Assembly: GCF_000005505.3 (NCBI RefSeq)
Contig: NC_016134.3
Span: forward strand, 41,664,150 to 41,728,149
DNA length: 64,000 nucleotides
Direction of reading: 5' to 3'
From: Brachypodium distachyon
Taxonomy: Eukaryota > Streptophyta > Magnoliopsida > Poales > Poaceae
Made by a program: the position numbers and the translations under genes. Of this stretch, positions 10,613 to 27,041 are shown piece after piece. A model generated the notes under the pieces. It searched no databases. It was not told the DNA's origin and saw only the letters and a program-made list of their open reading frames with translations. The first letter of the stretch is position 1, and every line of letters starts with the position of its first letter.

Positions 10613-12243
10613 GGCTTCCTTTTGCCTCTGCTCGATCGGCTCTTGCGCCGCGGGGGAGGAGATATATGTACAGCTGAGAGCTGCTGTGGCTGGACGAGCA
10701 GCGAGGGGGCCGGAAAGCTCTGACTAATCGATGGCCGCAGGACGGTTGTTCGTTCTCGCGCCGACAGCCGCGCGAGCACGCAGGCAGCCCGTGCGACGGG
10801 CTGTCGGGGAATTTCCTCCGACAAAATAGCAGAGCATTTCTCGTTGCTGCAGAGAACACTGAGCACCGGACCTGAGATGGCAGCCATGGGAAACCTCGAG
10901 CTGGCAAAACCATCTGCTTGTAAATTCATTGTGCAGAAATTTTCTTTTGCTGCGGTGGCATTTGCTGATGCAAGGGGACAGATCAGGCTCCCCGAATGGG
11001 CGTTTATTTACTCTGCACTGTGTGTGTGTGTGTTTTTACTCTGAAAGTCTGAATTTTGCAATTAGTTCAGCAATCGAGCATGGAGAAATTGTCAGGGGTG
11101 TGCTGTTACGCATGACTCCATGAGTAAAGCGGAATGTAAAGCTAGTGTGGGGTGAAGCACGCCTGGGGCTCGTGTGTTTTCGTTTGTCCCGTTCGCGTGC
11201 TGGTGGACAGGATGATGACCTTTTCCTGGGGCTGCAAACTTTGCCATGTTGCACAGAAAGGAGAGCGTTAAACTATATGTAATGCCGGATGAAGCCCGAA
11301 CCAGCGAAGTGCAAGAAATTAACATACCAGCAATCATTCTGGAAGATACTCCCTCCGTTCCACAGTTCTTGTCTAAAATTTGTCCAAAAATTGATGTATC
11401 TATTCTTAAAAAGTGTCTAGATACATGTAAGATTTTGACAAGAATTATGGAACGGAAGGAGTATAGGAGTATATTACTGTATGACAATATTTTTCTTGAT
11501 GAAGTCACCCAACTGTGGAGCTGATATCACTTAAGTTGCCTTTTTATCCTTTATGTGGGTAGTCAAATATTCTGATACGTAGGTATCTTTTCTTAGGTAA
11601 GGCGTAGGTACCTGTTGTTCATTTTGACGCTGGGTTCAACATGATGACTGTTATAAAGCACAATACATGTACAGCGTAGCAAACCTCTTGGTTCCAACAA
11701 ATTTTCTGAAGGGCATCCATCAACTGGATAACTGAGGTCGGCACAACTCCGATCCGTAGGTTCTGAACTTTATCATATCTCCGGTCCGTAGGTTCTGAAG
11801 GTGATCATATCTTCTGAGAGACCAAATGCTAAACTCTACCAGAATATTACACAATCACGGTTTGCTCCTACGAGACTGGTAGCCCTGGAGTGGGCACGTT
11901 TGAAAGTGTAAAGATTTTCACAACGTTACAGTAAAGGTCGGACTTCTCAATGTTGCAAACTTGCAGTCCAGCCAAAAAACACAAAAGATGTAAATAAGTT
12001 ATTGCTCTACATAGCACACCAAAATCAAATTCCCAGCATTGGGACCATTATGCCACTTCCGAGCACAGCTTCAACAAAACAAAAACTTTCACAATAGCTT
12101 AATTGTAACAATATCGCAAAACAGGGCAACACCGATCATACTGAAGTCACCCAACTCTCCAGAGTAAAATCTAGCACATGATAGGCAGACTGCACGGGCA
12201 GCTGCAGTTCAGGCTCCTGGTTCAATATTGCCGGAATTGATGT
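10613..12243. other. intergenic, including the ACP 3' UTR
   Basis: The region contains a TG microsatellite at about 11020-11034, the Stowaway MITE at 11349-11461, and a 33 bp tandem duplication near 11743-11806 ('ccgtaggttctgaa' twice). Open frames here are not supported by codon patterns or homology I recognise. The part just below 12243 is probably the 3' UTR of the ACP gene. Confidence 0.5.
11349..11461. mobile_element. Stowaway MITE with TA target duplication
   Basis: This 113 bp element has near-perfect inverted ends: CTCCCTCCGTTCCACAGTTC at the left, and the complementary GAATTATGGAACGGAAGGAG at the right. TA flanks it at 11347-11348 and 11462-11463. It has no coding capacity and would depend on a mariner-type transposase elsewhere. 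Confidence 0.9.
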
Positions 12244-14134
12244 TTATTTTGCAACGACGAGGCTGTCGATGAGCTCAGCAGCATCTTCTACCGTTGTGAT
12301 TGCCTGCGCACTTGACTCCTCCACACTGATCCCGAAAGCCTCCTCAAGACCCATAACAATCTCAACCTACAAAAATTACTGATATGAAAAGCTGCTTTAA
12401 GGATCAACATGTAGAGGTAGAACATATTGGATCTCAAAGAACAATCTAAAACTCTTTGGTAAAAGGAAACATTCAAGACTTCCAACTCCCAGAGGCTTGG
12501 GTTCTTGGAAGGGATTTTGAGTAGTGCATAGAGGTTATGCCGCATGGTTACAAAATTTAAGATAGTTCAAGGTAACCAACTGACTTACGGTATCCAAAGA
12601 ATCAGCACCAAGATCAGTAAATTTCGAGGAGCCAGAGACTTCAGTGCCTTCAGCAAGCACAAGCTGGCTCTTTACAATATCACAAACCTTGTCTATTGTC
12701 TCCTTTTTGGCCTGATCAGTTAATGCACAATATGAAGTTAGAAACATAGCAATCAAGACCTACGATGTAAAATAACTTGACACAAATATCACATGGGCAC
12801 TCAAAATCCGCATTAACAGACTAAATAATGGATGAACCATTGTTAAATCCTAGTCCGGGCATGCAAATGCAAGATATAAAAAACAAACTGTTTTTGCACC
12901 ATACACATATGCATGAGTGAAGTATATCACAGAAGCACGATTGTGATGAATGTAAATTAAGTTATGTGTAGGATGCAGGTGTTGTTTGCTAATTTCAGAT
13001 AAAACAACTGGCATGTGTGTAATGCAAAGAATTGTGATGCATAGCTTCGCTGCATGGAATGGTTACTTATGCAATTGCAGTTCTAGAGAATAAAACTTAC
13101 TGCACAGCAAACTGAAAATCGTTGCGGCACTGGCTGCATTCGGAAGGCTACGTTATCCTTCCTTACACCAGAGAAGGAAGCATTGACACAGTTGGCCTGT
13201 AAATCACCAAACATAGTTTCTTAAGACAAATGAAAAATAAAGTGAAGTAAAGAATAGCAAGCTCCATTCACAGCACAAACAACATCTCATTTCATAAACC
13301 AAACCAGTAGCTTGACCATCAAATTTTCTGTCAAGCTTATACTATTATCAAACTAACACCTGAGCAATGAATTGCACTAAGCTCATTCAAGATATGTTGC
13401 ACCTCAATAAAGCCTATAGAGAACTGTCGGTGCTGCTTAGATTGTTACAACGGGAAACAAAGGATAGAGACCACAGCTATCAAAACATCAATATCCGATC
13501 ATTTATCTGCACATATTGGTCAATTTGGTTCTGTTCCAAAATGCTAGTAGGGACATCTCCAGAGAATAAAGGGGCATAAATAGTCTGAGTTGCAGATGCA
13601 CGAACCATATAACGCAAGTTCTGTACCTGGTTAGGTTAAGAGCTAGCCATAAGCATGACGATGCCATCGCATAAACAGGAGGTTACCCAAAGAACAGTTA
13701 AAATTTCCCAGGTAATAACAAACCATACTGAAATCCCAGACATCCATCCAACCAATCAATTGCTAAAATACACACACATGCAGTTAAACGGCATGAAGCA
13801 CTGGCACCATTGCCACGGATCAACTTAAAACAGAGAGCGCAACATTACGTCCCTGCGATCTAACTGAAACCCACTTCATAAACGATTCGGGCGCCCATCG
13901 ACTCCCAAATCCGCAGCACTCCGACGCCCCGACAAACAAACCAATAGCGCAGCGGATCGACATCAAAGCGCAAACACATACGAGGGCCGAGGGGGATCAC
14001 GTGAACCCCGCCGCCGCTTAAACCTTAGCGATTGCGCCACGCAGATCAATCTTAAAAAAACACAGGAGATGGGTGCGGCACGGTACCTTGACGGGCCTCG
14101 CGAGAGAGACGGCGGATGCGGCGGCGGAGGCCAT
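12244..14134 (-). CDS. plastid acyl carrier protein precursor
   Basis: Four exons are joined in frame: 14134-14087, 13196-13101, 12711-12589 and 12366-12244 (129 residues; all junctions GT/AG). The N-terminal 48 residues, starting [16 protein letters not shown], are a serine/alanine/basic-rich plastid transit peptide, with the mature protein starting near [13 protein letters not shown]. The DSL motif in [20 protein letters not shown] supplies Ser86 for the 4'-phosphopantetheine arm that carries the growing chain in plastid fatty acid synthesis. The end [15 protein letters not shown] is typical. The exon pattern and the split right after DSLDT match cereal type II ACP genes. The gene looks intact. 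Confidence 0.95.
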
Positions 14135-14239
14135 GAGGTAGACTGGTACGCGACCGTCGGAGGCGGGCAGGCGGGCGGCAACACAGCGAAAGAGTGCGTG
14201 CGCGTCGAGAGACAACAGACAAGTGGCCGGTGCCCTTAC

Positions 14240-14246
14240 TTAAATA
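14240..14246 (-). promoter_or_regulatory. TATA-like box of the ACP gene
   Basis: TATTTAA on the minus strand lies 106 bp upstream of the ACP start codon, followed by a C/T-rich leader. Position and sequence suit a TATA box; the transcription start is not shown. Confidence 0.45.
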
Positions 14247-14249
14247 GCG

Positions 14250-16962
14250 GGCCGGGCTTGCAAGTACGCGCGGCGCGTAGCATCGGACGTATCGACGGCC
14301 GGCGGAGCTCACGAGGCCCGGCCCATGACGCGCGACTCCGCCCCCGCGCCAGTGAAAACAACTCTCTCCCTCCGCCCGCGCCCGGGCCCGGCTGCCAGAC
14401 AGCGTGGGGCTGCGCCGCACTGCTGGCGCCATCATGGCCGAGGCCGTTACGACTTCTTTGGACGAGAAATGAGGCATGCTTAGGCTGGCGGTGCACGGCT
14501 GCACGCCAATGCTGCGTGCGGAATTCTCCTGTGGTTGAGCTGATACGGGAACCACGCCTTGGAACTTGGGAGGTGGAGATGGAAAATTCGTGGCAGATGT
14601 AAGTGGTGGAGCACCGCACCGTGGTACACTGCTGGCTAGTTGCATCTCAGATCATTTCAGCCAGAAGGCACATTCGCGGACAGCCGGAATCAATGAAGTA
14701 CGGACGCCACGTACGTGCATGCGCTCAGGAAAATCTACACCTACATGGACCGATCGACATTATTGATACGGCCGTGACATCAGGCAGAGTGCGCGCCGAT
14801 GCTCGGCTTTCGCTCTTGGCTCTTCCCTGCTTTGTTCACTTGTTGCATTGGCTTAACGATCGCCTGTCATTATCATCCTGTAACTGCTTCGAAGGGAACT
14901 CGTGTATGCATTCTTCGAATGAAACATAAAAACCGGTAGCTGAGGGAAAAGAAAACTGGAACATGCTAATCTGCCAAACAGGAAAATAAAGTTGACAAAC
15001 CGGATTGTCATAATATACCGCAATATCAGACAAAACCTTAGCAAGCTATTTTCCCCTTCCAACCTATACAGCTTTGAATGATTACTTCTACTTGTACTTG
15101 CATTCTTAAGTAAATGCAATTCAGTTATAATCCAGTTTCGGAGAAGGCCTGTGACACTGTGAGCAAGATTAGGATGTCGGTGTTCTTCCTTTCTGGCCTC
15201 CACAGATCATCGATGTAACCCACCAGTTTCCATATCCACAACAGCCACCGAAACAAGAGGGTACACCTCAAGATGAGGGTAGTAAAGCTATTTAAACAAA
15301 ATACAAAGCATGAGACTCGAAATAGTTGGTCACCAACAGCTTTGCAAGTGCACAAGTATCGTAGCGGCTTCAGTGTTTTTGATCATGTTAGTGGCTAAAA
15401 TTTGTGTTGAATGTCTTTAAACAGAACGATGCACAATGCTAATTACAGGATGCTCCAACGAATCCATGGGTACAAACAAACATCTTACAGACTCAGTTCG
15501 TAAGTCAGTTCGCGAATAATGTCGGTATAACACAAGACAGTTAAGGTAAGAATAAAAACAATGTTCAGCATTAGTCTTTGCAAGAATATTAACTGTAATA
15601 TGGGTACAACTAATTCAGCTAATGGGGTTCTCTTTGTTAACATGATGTATTTGTCTAATTACAAAGTGATTATAACTAGAAATATTAGAATCATATTAAG
15701 ATCTTGAAACTGTTAAATTTACATATGGGGATCTACCTCTACATACAGCTTTTGTTGTTCTAGCCTGAGTCAATGTCAACTTTATGTGCGCAATACTACC
15801 GTGTTTGGATTTGTACTCGGAAGAGCCCATGAGCTCCTGGAAAAAATATGCCATATTCATATAGATAACCAAGTAGTTAGCAACCACCTACCGCCCTCTG
15901 CTGAGAGGATAAAAAAATTGTGCCATAATGGCTTGTCACTACAATTACAGAAATCAGAGGTGTGGAGAAAAAACTCAGGTAAACAAAGATATTAGATTAT
16001 TAACAGTATTAAGTTTGATATAAAGCATCATCGAACTGAAAGGAGATCAGCTCCATAGTGCACAAGTAGGAAGGCATTTGAGATAAACATGGAAGACATT
16101 ACTCAAAAAGACCAAGCCCGGAACTGTTGCCACAACGCAGAACGACAAATATTAATTCATGACATTCACTATCCATAAAAGAAGCCAGGTTTAAGATTAC
16201 AATTTGAGACATATCTTGAACTATAAGGTCAAAGAAATTGAATAGTCAGGATGAAATTAAGTAGAATTGTGACTACTAACTAATCTACCTAACTGGCACG
16301 AATTTCTGTCAAATCTATTCATGATTAGATTTAGTGCTGCAACAGTTTGAACAGACCAAATCACTCCTCAACATACACCCAAAAAGAACATTCTTAGCTA
16401 TTGATCTAATGATCTGATCTATAACATATTACAACAATCAGAGGCTCAGAATGTGGTAACACGATGATATTAGGTATACAATTAGTATAATCCAGTGACA
16501 TTTAAGTATGGGAAAAAGCATCATGGCAAAGCAGCTCCATAGGGCTCAAGCAGGAAGGAAGATTTACGAAGATGTTCATAAACATGGAAGACAATAGCAA
16601 TTACAACTGAAACCTTCAAAGAGAATATCAAACAATAAATTCATTGTATTCACCATCCATAAAAGAGGGAAGGTTTCTGCATAACCCAGCTTAGACACAT
16701 CTTGAACAACAAAAATCAACGATACTGAGCTCGGTTACAGCTGGTTGCATTTATGAGCAACTGAACTACTCCAGATATATAGTACACATGATTAATACAT
16801 ATCACATCCAATGCTATGGAATAGATTTAGCGTTGCACGGACTTGAACATGCAGGTATAGAAGATGATAACAGCAAATGTTTACCTATGCATTCTTGCCA
16901 TGTATGAGCTACACTGGACATGGAAACACAAGAATGCTGAAACGGTCGAGCTTACCAAAGCA
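14250..16962. other. intergenic between ACP and MED4, with a diverged tandem duplication
   Basis: GC-rich DNA up to about 14600 is ACP upstream sequence. The rest is AT-rich without a supported gene. About 16020-16330 and 16510-16830 are duplicates ('agcatcatcgaactgaaagg' beside 'agcatcatggcaaagcagct', and 'ccataaaagaagccaggttt' beside 'ccataaaagagggaaggttt'). A 'gtaagc' donor-like site just past the MED4 stop (about 16954 on the minus strand) could mark a 3' UTR intron, so part of this stretch may be transcribed. Confidence 0.5.
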
Positions 16963-18255
16963 TTAGTCCTCGTCATCTTCTTCTGAGCTCCCAACGTCAC
17001 TACTGTACTCATCACTGCTAGAACTAATGTTAATGTCAAGCTCCACAGCTGCAACCTGTATTGGCTCTTGCGCCCTTGGCACGATTGGTTGCACCCCAAC
17101 AGGCATTGGCATACTGGGTCTCGGTTCCTCAGCCTTGACACTAGCCATAATCCCACCAAGCTCGATTGGGTCACCAGGCTTCCATCCAGGTGGTGGCAAT
17201 GGAATATCAACAGGCAGATCTTTAGGCAACCCTTTCGGCCATCCTGGTGGCACAGTGATTGGTAGCATAGATGGCCGTGGAGGCTCTTCCTGCGGTGGCT
17301 CAAACAATGGGGTGGCCTCAGTCTCAACCGCGGCCCCATCCTTCGTCTCCAGGGGCTTCTTGGGCACTCCAACATCCAAATCAGCAAACTGATACAGCTG
17401 TGACATCCGCAACTCGTTATCCTGTGGCGCAGGCGGCAGCGCACCACGCAGAGGCATCCCGGCACCATGCTCTGGTGGCGCAAAGGTCGTGTAGCTTATG
17501 CGATGAGCATAAGTTAGGATGTCATCCAGCTTGAGCTTTGAGTGGAGGGACGCGCCAAAGTCGCCATGTGACACCGGCTCGGGCTCGTCGACCACCGGGG
17601 CGCCACGCGGGCGCTTGGGATCGCGGCGGTAGTCAGCATAGTCGTCGACCAGGCGGTCGAGCACGTGGTGGGCTTCGCGCAGCTTCTTCGCGAAGGCGAG
17701 GAGCGCAGCGTCCTTGGCGCGCGCCTCTCGGACGAGGCGAGCGCGGGCGTCCTGCAGGTCGAGGGTCTCCTGCAGCTCGGTGACGGTCTCGAAGAGTTGC
17801 GTCTGGACGGAGGTGAGCAGCGACATCGCTTCTTTGGTGTTCGAGACCGGGGTCGGGAGAGGCGGAGGCATCCCGGAGGTCGATGAAGACGGGAGGAAGG
17901 TGGGGAGCGAGCCACGGTACGAGGAGATCCAGGCGGTGCGGTTGGGCGAGAGCTCGAACAGGTTGGCGGCGAGGGAGGACATGATGTGGAGCAGCGACTG
18001 CGCGCGTGGGAGCGGCGGCAGGAGCGGCAGCAGCGACGGCGAGGTAGTTAGGGTTGCGGTTGGGACTCCGGCTCCGGGCGCGGCCGCGCTCGAGGACGAG
18101 CTGGCCTGCGGCGGGGAGGAAGTGGGGTTTACCGGAGCCGGATTAGGCGGGAGCGACGGCGACGAGGCTGTCATCCCCAGCCGCGCCGGGGACGGCATGT
18201 GCGACTGCATCATCGCGGCGGCTGCGGCGGCGACCGATGCAGGAATCCAATGCAA
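16963..18255 (-). CDS. MED4: Mediator complex subunit 4
   Basis: This single exon encodes 430 residues. The N-terminal MMQSHMPSPARLGMTASSPS is the plant MED4 signature. A long helical region follows (KEAMSLLTSVQTQLFETVTE, then a heptad-rich LQDARARLVREARAKDAAL and VLDRLVDDYADYRRDPKRP). Then comes the conserved ILTYAHRISYTTFAPPEHG and a proline-rich tail with GWKPGDPIELGG. The protein ends in an acidic SSSDEYSSDVGSSEEDDED. MED4 is a core middle-module subunit that links Mediator to RNA polymerase II. The first ATG (18255) gives a slightly longer N-terminus than the MMQ start 14 codons later. The gene diverges from the MSI-type gene with 241 bp between start codons. Confidence 0.93.
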   Translation of the reverse strand: MHWIPASVAAAAAAMMQSHMPSPARLGMTASSPSLPPNPAPVNPTSSPPQASSSSSAAAPGAGVPTATLTTSPSLLPLLPPLPRAQSLLHIMSSLAANLFELSPNRTAWISSYRGSLPTFLPSSSTSGMPPPLPTPVSNTKEAMSLLTSVQTQLFETVTELQETLDLQDARARLVREARAKDAALLAFAKKLREAHHVLDRLVDDYADYRRDPKRPRGAPVVDEPEPVSHGDFGASLHSKLKLDDILTYAHRISYTTFAPPEHGAGMPLRGALPPAPQDNELRMSQLYQFADLDVGVPKKPLETKDGAAVETEATPLFEPPQEEPPRPSMLPITVPPGWPKGLPKDLPVDIPLPPPGWKPGDPIELGGIMASVKAEEPRPSMPMPVGVQPIVPRAQEPIQVAAVELDINISSSSDEYSSDVGSSEEDDED

Positions 18256-18496
18256 TCCAGCTTGAGCTTTTAGTCATCAGGTCATCCCTCATCTTCTTGG
18301 GCCTATGACGGGCTTCCGGTCTACGTGGGCTTGGCCTGTACGTAACATTGGACTTTTCAGCCTAACTAGCCCAGCAAACCTGCCTTAAAAACCTCACCCT
18401 ACAATTCCCCTTCTTCCTTCCTTCCTCACCGATCCTTTTGGCGGGAGACGAGCACTTCGCCGCCTCCACTTCCCGCGCAGAGCAAATCAGCCAGAC
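18256..18496. promoter_or_regulatory. shared bidirectional promoter of MED4 and the MSI-type gene
   Basis: Only 241 bp separate the two divergent start codons. The gap contains TTGGGCCT (18297-18304), GTGGGCTTGGCC (18325-18336) and AGCCCA (about 18368-18373), all TGGGCY-type site II motifs, and no clear TATA box. Such motifs and spacing are typical of co-regulated housekeeping genes in plants. Shared regulation is inference. Confidence 0.55.
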
Positions 18497-23186
<4,690 letters not shown>

Positions 23187-26100
23187 GAGATGCTAGCAAC
23201 ATTCCTTTGCCCTGTGCCTGTCTGTGGAGTGTTTGGATCGGTCGCAGTCGCATGCAGCTAAAACACTAGGTAGGCTCTGAGATGCTTTGGTTAATTAGCT
23301 CGTTTGATGCCCTCCATGGATTGCATATCTTCAAGATGTGACTCTTAAAGTTTTTCGTATCTATGCCTGCGTCTACCTGGTCACCTTGCTGTCTGCCATA
23401 GTTTTTTCAAGTCTTGTTCAATTGTTAATCCGTGCTCACGTGGTCGCACGTGATATGTGCAGTGGCGCTTTAATAGAGCACGTGATATCATCAGTCTCGT
23501 GACGGCACGAAATTGAAATGGTTCTGTAATCGTTGGGCAGCATCTGTATCTGCTCACTTGAAGAACAAAAATGCTGCCCCGTTTGAAATATTAATCGTTG
23601 GGCAGCATCTGTTTTCCCCCACCGATAAGAGTTTCTCGCTCCGTTTCCCCATGAAGAGTTGAAGAAGACCTGACCAATGTGATACTAGTGTATAAGGAGC
23701 AAAATGAATAGAATTGTTATCAGAGGGCGTGCTCTCTCGATCCTCTTTTGTTCTTCCGTGATTCCACTTCCACGAGCAAATTGAAGGCGGCGATCCCATC
23801 TCGCCGGCCGTCGATCTGCCATGTCACACCGTGCCAGGAGGACTCTTGTCGGCAGTTCATTTCCGCTGCCCAATTGTTTTACCCGGTCGAAGCAGAGCAC
23901 TGCCGTGCCAGTCGCCCCGCCGGCCTGCTGCCGCCTGGCCCACGGCACCGGCGAATCCTCGCGACGACGCCCCGGGGTCTCTTCTACAAGTTGCGCGAAT
24001 CCCTTGCTGACTGCAACCTGCCCATTGCAGAGCAGGCGAGACTACCAAGGGCGCCGAGAACACACTCCGCACTCAATCTGCTATCCGGTTCTCGCACTGT
24101 CCAATCGCGACGACAGGGCCCCAACGAGACCGAGGCAAGCAAGCAAGCAACGACGTCACGATCCGACCATGACCACGTTGCTCATCAGGTACGGCCGCCC
24201 AGCAGCAGCCACCACCACCACCCACCGCTCCTCACATCACCACTCGCGCGCCGTCCCAAGGAAGGGAACCAAAAAAAATGGGCACGAAAAGACGCGCGCG
24301 CACACACGACACAACCGGACGGGAAAACACTCGGCGTGGCACGTACGAGACCGGACTTGCGTTTCCTTCCACTGGCCGCCCCACCACATACATCATGCTT
24401 ACTTACTTCCCCTGGCCTGGGCGCTGTCTGTCTGGTCACGCTCGCGGTCGCGGTCGCGGTCAATCAATCACAAGCTAGCAGCAGCAGCAACGCCCACGCT
24501 GTGCTGGGTTTCCGGAGACGCGATCACGCCATCGCAGCCCGCGGTACGATCTTGTGTACTCCTGCACTGCCTACTGCGACTGCTAGTAGTGGTAGCATCT
24601 GCAGCTGGATGCGAACCGTACCCGCCGTACCCTTACCGTCCACCAGCCGGGGTACGTGCGTCGTCGGCTGCGTGCGATGTGGCGCGCTTTAGTCCTCCGT
24701 CAGTTTCAAGTCAGCCACGCATTTTACTTTCGCCACCAATTGACCAACAATATATGAATTATATATTATAAAAATTATACCGTCTGAATCTTTTTTCAGA
24801 TATAAATCTAGTGATAGAATTTTTATAACACATAATTCATATTTTGTTAGTCTAATTGCCTTATGTTACGAAACGAAGGGAGTAATTGGCATCAGTACCA
24901 TGCACCCACGGATCCATAGGATGGCCAGGGTGGTCCATGGATCACCCTAGAAATATAGCCCGTATACATATACACTAGTGTATCTTAAACCCACCAAAAA
25001 AGAAAAATCAGCCCGAGCAAATAGCCCATCTTCCTGGCAAGTTTTCGTTTTCTTTCTGTTGTGTAATGTACGCATCACCACATTAGATCGGGACTTGTAG
25101 CAGCCTAGCGATTGATCACGAGCAGTTGGCATCGTATCGTATTTTTGCCGAGCAGACGAGCATGAGCAGCTAAGATTGCATCGTATTTCTCGTCATCATC
25201 GTCGTTGACTGCCAGCGGACGGCAAGCATACGCTTCGACACCGCAAGCATGCGACGAGGCAACAGCTTACACGGAGCCGGCGACATTTTTCTCGGTCTTT
25301 CATTGATCGAATTAAGATTTGCTCATTGATCGAATTGAAATTATCACAAAATTGTTCTAATGCCGTTTTTTTCTTTTCCTAAATTCAATACTACTATATG
25401 TTTGAGATAAAAAAAATACTGGTTATAATTTATATCGAGATAAAAGTTATATATTGGACCACCATGTCTCAACAACCGGATCACTGGTACCATGCTCCCA
25501 GGCAGGGCGTCATCGGTGGCACGGTCTGGCCGGAGAGCCCAAATGGAGAGAGGCCACCGCCGCCAGCCAGCTCCGGCGTCTGCATGCTTGTTGGTGCGTG
25601 GCCCATTTCTGGCTGCCGGTTCATGCCAACGCCGGACGCGAACAACAAAAGAAAAGAAAAAAAAAAGCTGCAGAGCGCCCTCGTCGGCTCATCGATCGCA
25701 GGCAAGAAAAAACAAGTGGATTGACCAAAACTGAACAACCACGCCTTCCAATACCAATTGGCCGGCGTCCTCTTATTCTTTTTACGCCGCACCAGCCAGC
25801 CCAGTCGATTCTCTCCCAAGATCGATCCGGCCTGACCAGTATCACATGCTGATGCTAGTACACGATACTACTACTACTACCTCGATGCTCCTACATGTAG
25901 GCTAGGCCACTTAAGATCGCAGGGCCTGCACACCTCTGGGAACAGGGACGCACGCGCCCGGCCCGTGTGTGTTAAATTTGTTTCCAGCTGGAGCGACCAA
26001 AGAAAGGCAGTACTAGTACAGTACGGGGAGAGCCGAGGCGAGGCGGCTTGGAACGCACGCTTGGAGCAAGGACGGTCTCCCACATGCCGCCTTGTACCGG

Positions 26101-27041
26101 GGAACAGCCCAAAAGCCCGGAAGCTAGGCACCACAGTACTACGTACTTGCTTCGATGGGAGTGGCACGACGACGACCGCCACGACCGGGTCGCCGAGACT
26201 AGAGTTTTGCAGTCGGACCAAGCATACGTAGTCAAGAACCAGCCTAAACAAAGCATGGGTGGCTCCGCCACGACGCCAGAGTACTGCTCCCTCCGTCCGA
26301 CTTTACCGGACGTTTTATTTGAATAGCCTCGACCGTATATATCAGACGTATTAGATTTGGTTTAGGGTAGAACGCAACTGATTGGGTCAGAAAAATGCGT
26401 GAACCAATTGCAGGCGATCCATGCGCTAGGAGGCTAGCTATCTTGGTACCTGTGAAGAAACTAACGCGCCTAGTAAAAACGGACGGAGGGAGTAAGTAAG
26501 CGCGAAATTTGGTCACGAACTAAAATGTCCCATACATACTTGACTGAATCATGAGCTCAGCTGTGTTATGATATGCTAGTTCAATTGGATTCGATTCCGG
26601 GTCGATCCAGTGAAATCTAGGAGGATCCAGGAAGGAACAGGCCCCGCCCATGACGGTCGTCTCATTCCGGGGCGGCACAAGACTGCCCACGGTGCTGGCC
26701 CGGCCGGGACCGGGCGCCATCTTGAACAGTACCGGCTTGACCCACACCAGTAGGTGCACTGGTCGACAGTAGCCACTGCGCTCGCGCCCACACACACAGA
26801 AGTCGCGCGGCCATTGGCACACTTGTCCGGGCGCCGATGCTGCGAAGCGACGGTGCCCACCTCTCCTCTCCTCCTCCCCCGCTACAACTACAAGTGGTAA
26901 AAAATCCGACGGGACCAAGCAAAACCATCCTACTTATTCCCATCCCTGTCTCGGCCAAAAGAGGCAAAAGGAGCGGCCACCCCAAACGCACGCAACACCC
27001 GACCGTGACACGCGCGCGCTCAAGCGCTCTAGCGCTAGGCC
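23187..27041. other. long intergenic region before the bZIP gene
   Basis: From 23187 to about 23500 is likely the 3' UTR of the MSI-type gene. A direct repeat 'aatcgttgggcagcatctgt' occurs near 23530 and 23592. From 23750 to 24700 GC-rich DNA keeps two long overlapping frames open, but they look like composition artefacts. An AT-rich MITE-like remnant at about 24730-24884 ends 'acgaaacgaagggagta'. A Stowaway-like element is at 26287-26492. No host gene is supported. Confidence 0.5.
26287..26492. mobile_element. Stowaway-like MITE
   Basis: The 206 bp element starts CTCCCTCCGTCCGACTTTAC and ends AAAAACGGACGGAGGGAG, forming inverted ends. TA follows on the right; the left flank is TG, so the target duplication is imperfect. 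It lies about 550 bp upstream of the bZIP start. Confidence 0.75.

Noticed and set aside
9843..10727. Long + strand frames opposite the DUF4408/DUF761 gene
   Set aside because: GC-rich antisense shadows of the minus-strand gene, with alanine/arginine runs and no motifs.
14052..14645. Minus-strand frame of 197 codons upstream of ACP
   Set aside because: It overlaps the ACP first exon in another frame and has no recognisable domain.
17538..18265. Several + strand frames opposite MED4
   Set aside because: Antisense shadows; the minus-strand protein carries the clear MED4 signature.
23748..24771. Two overlapping open frames of about 315 codons on the + strand
   Set aside because: They overlap in different frames in GC-rich DNA, are rich in Arg/His/Ser/Pro without motifs, and neither matches a family I know. 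They look like composition artefacts.
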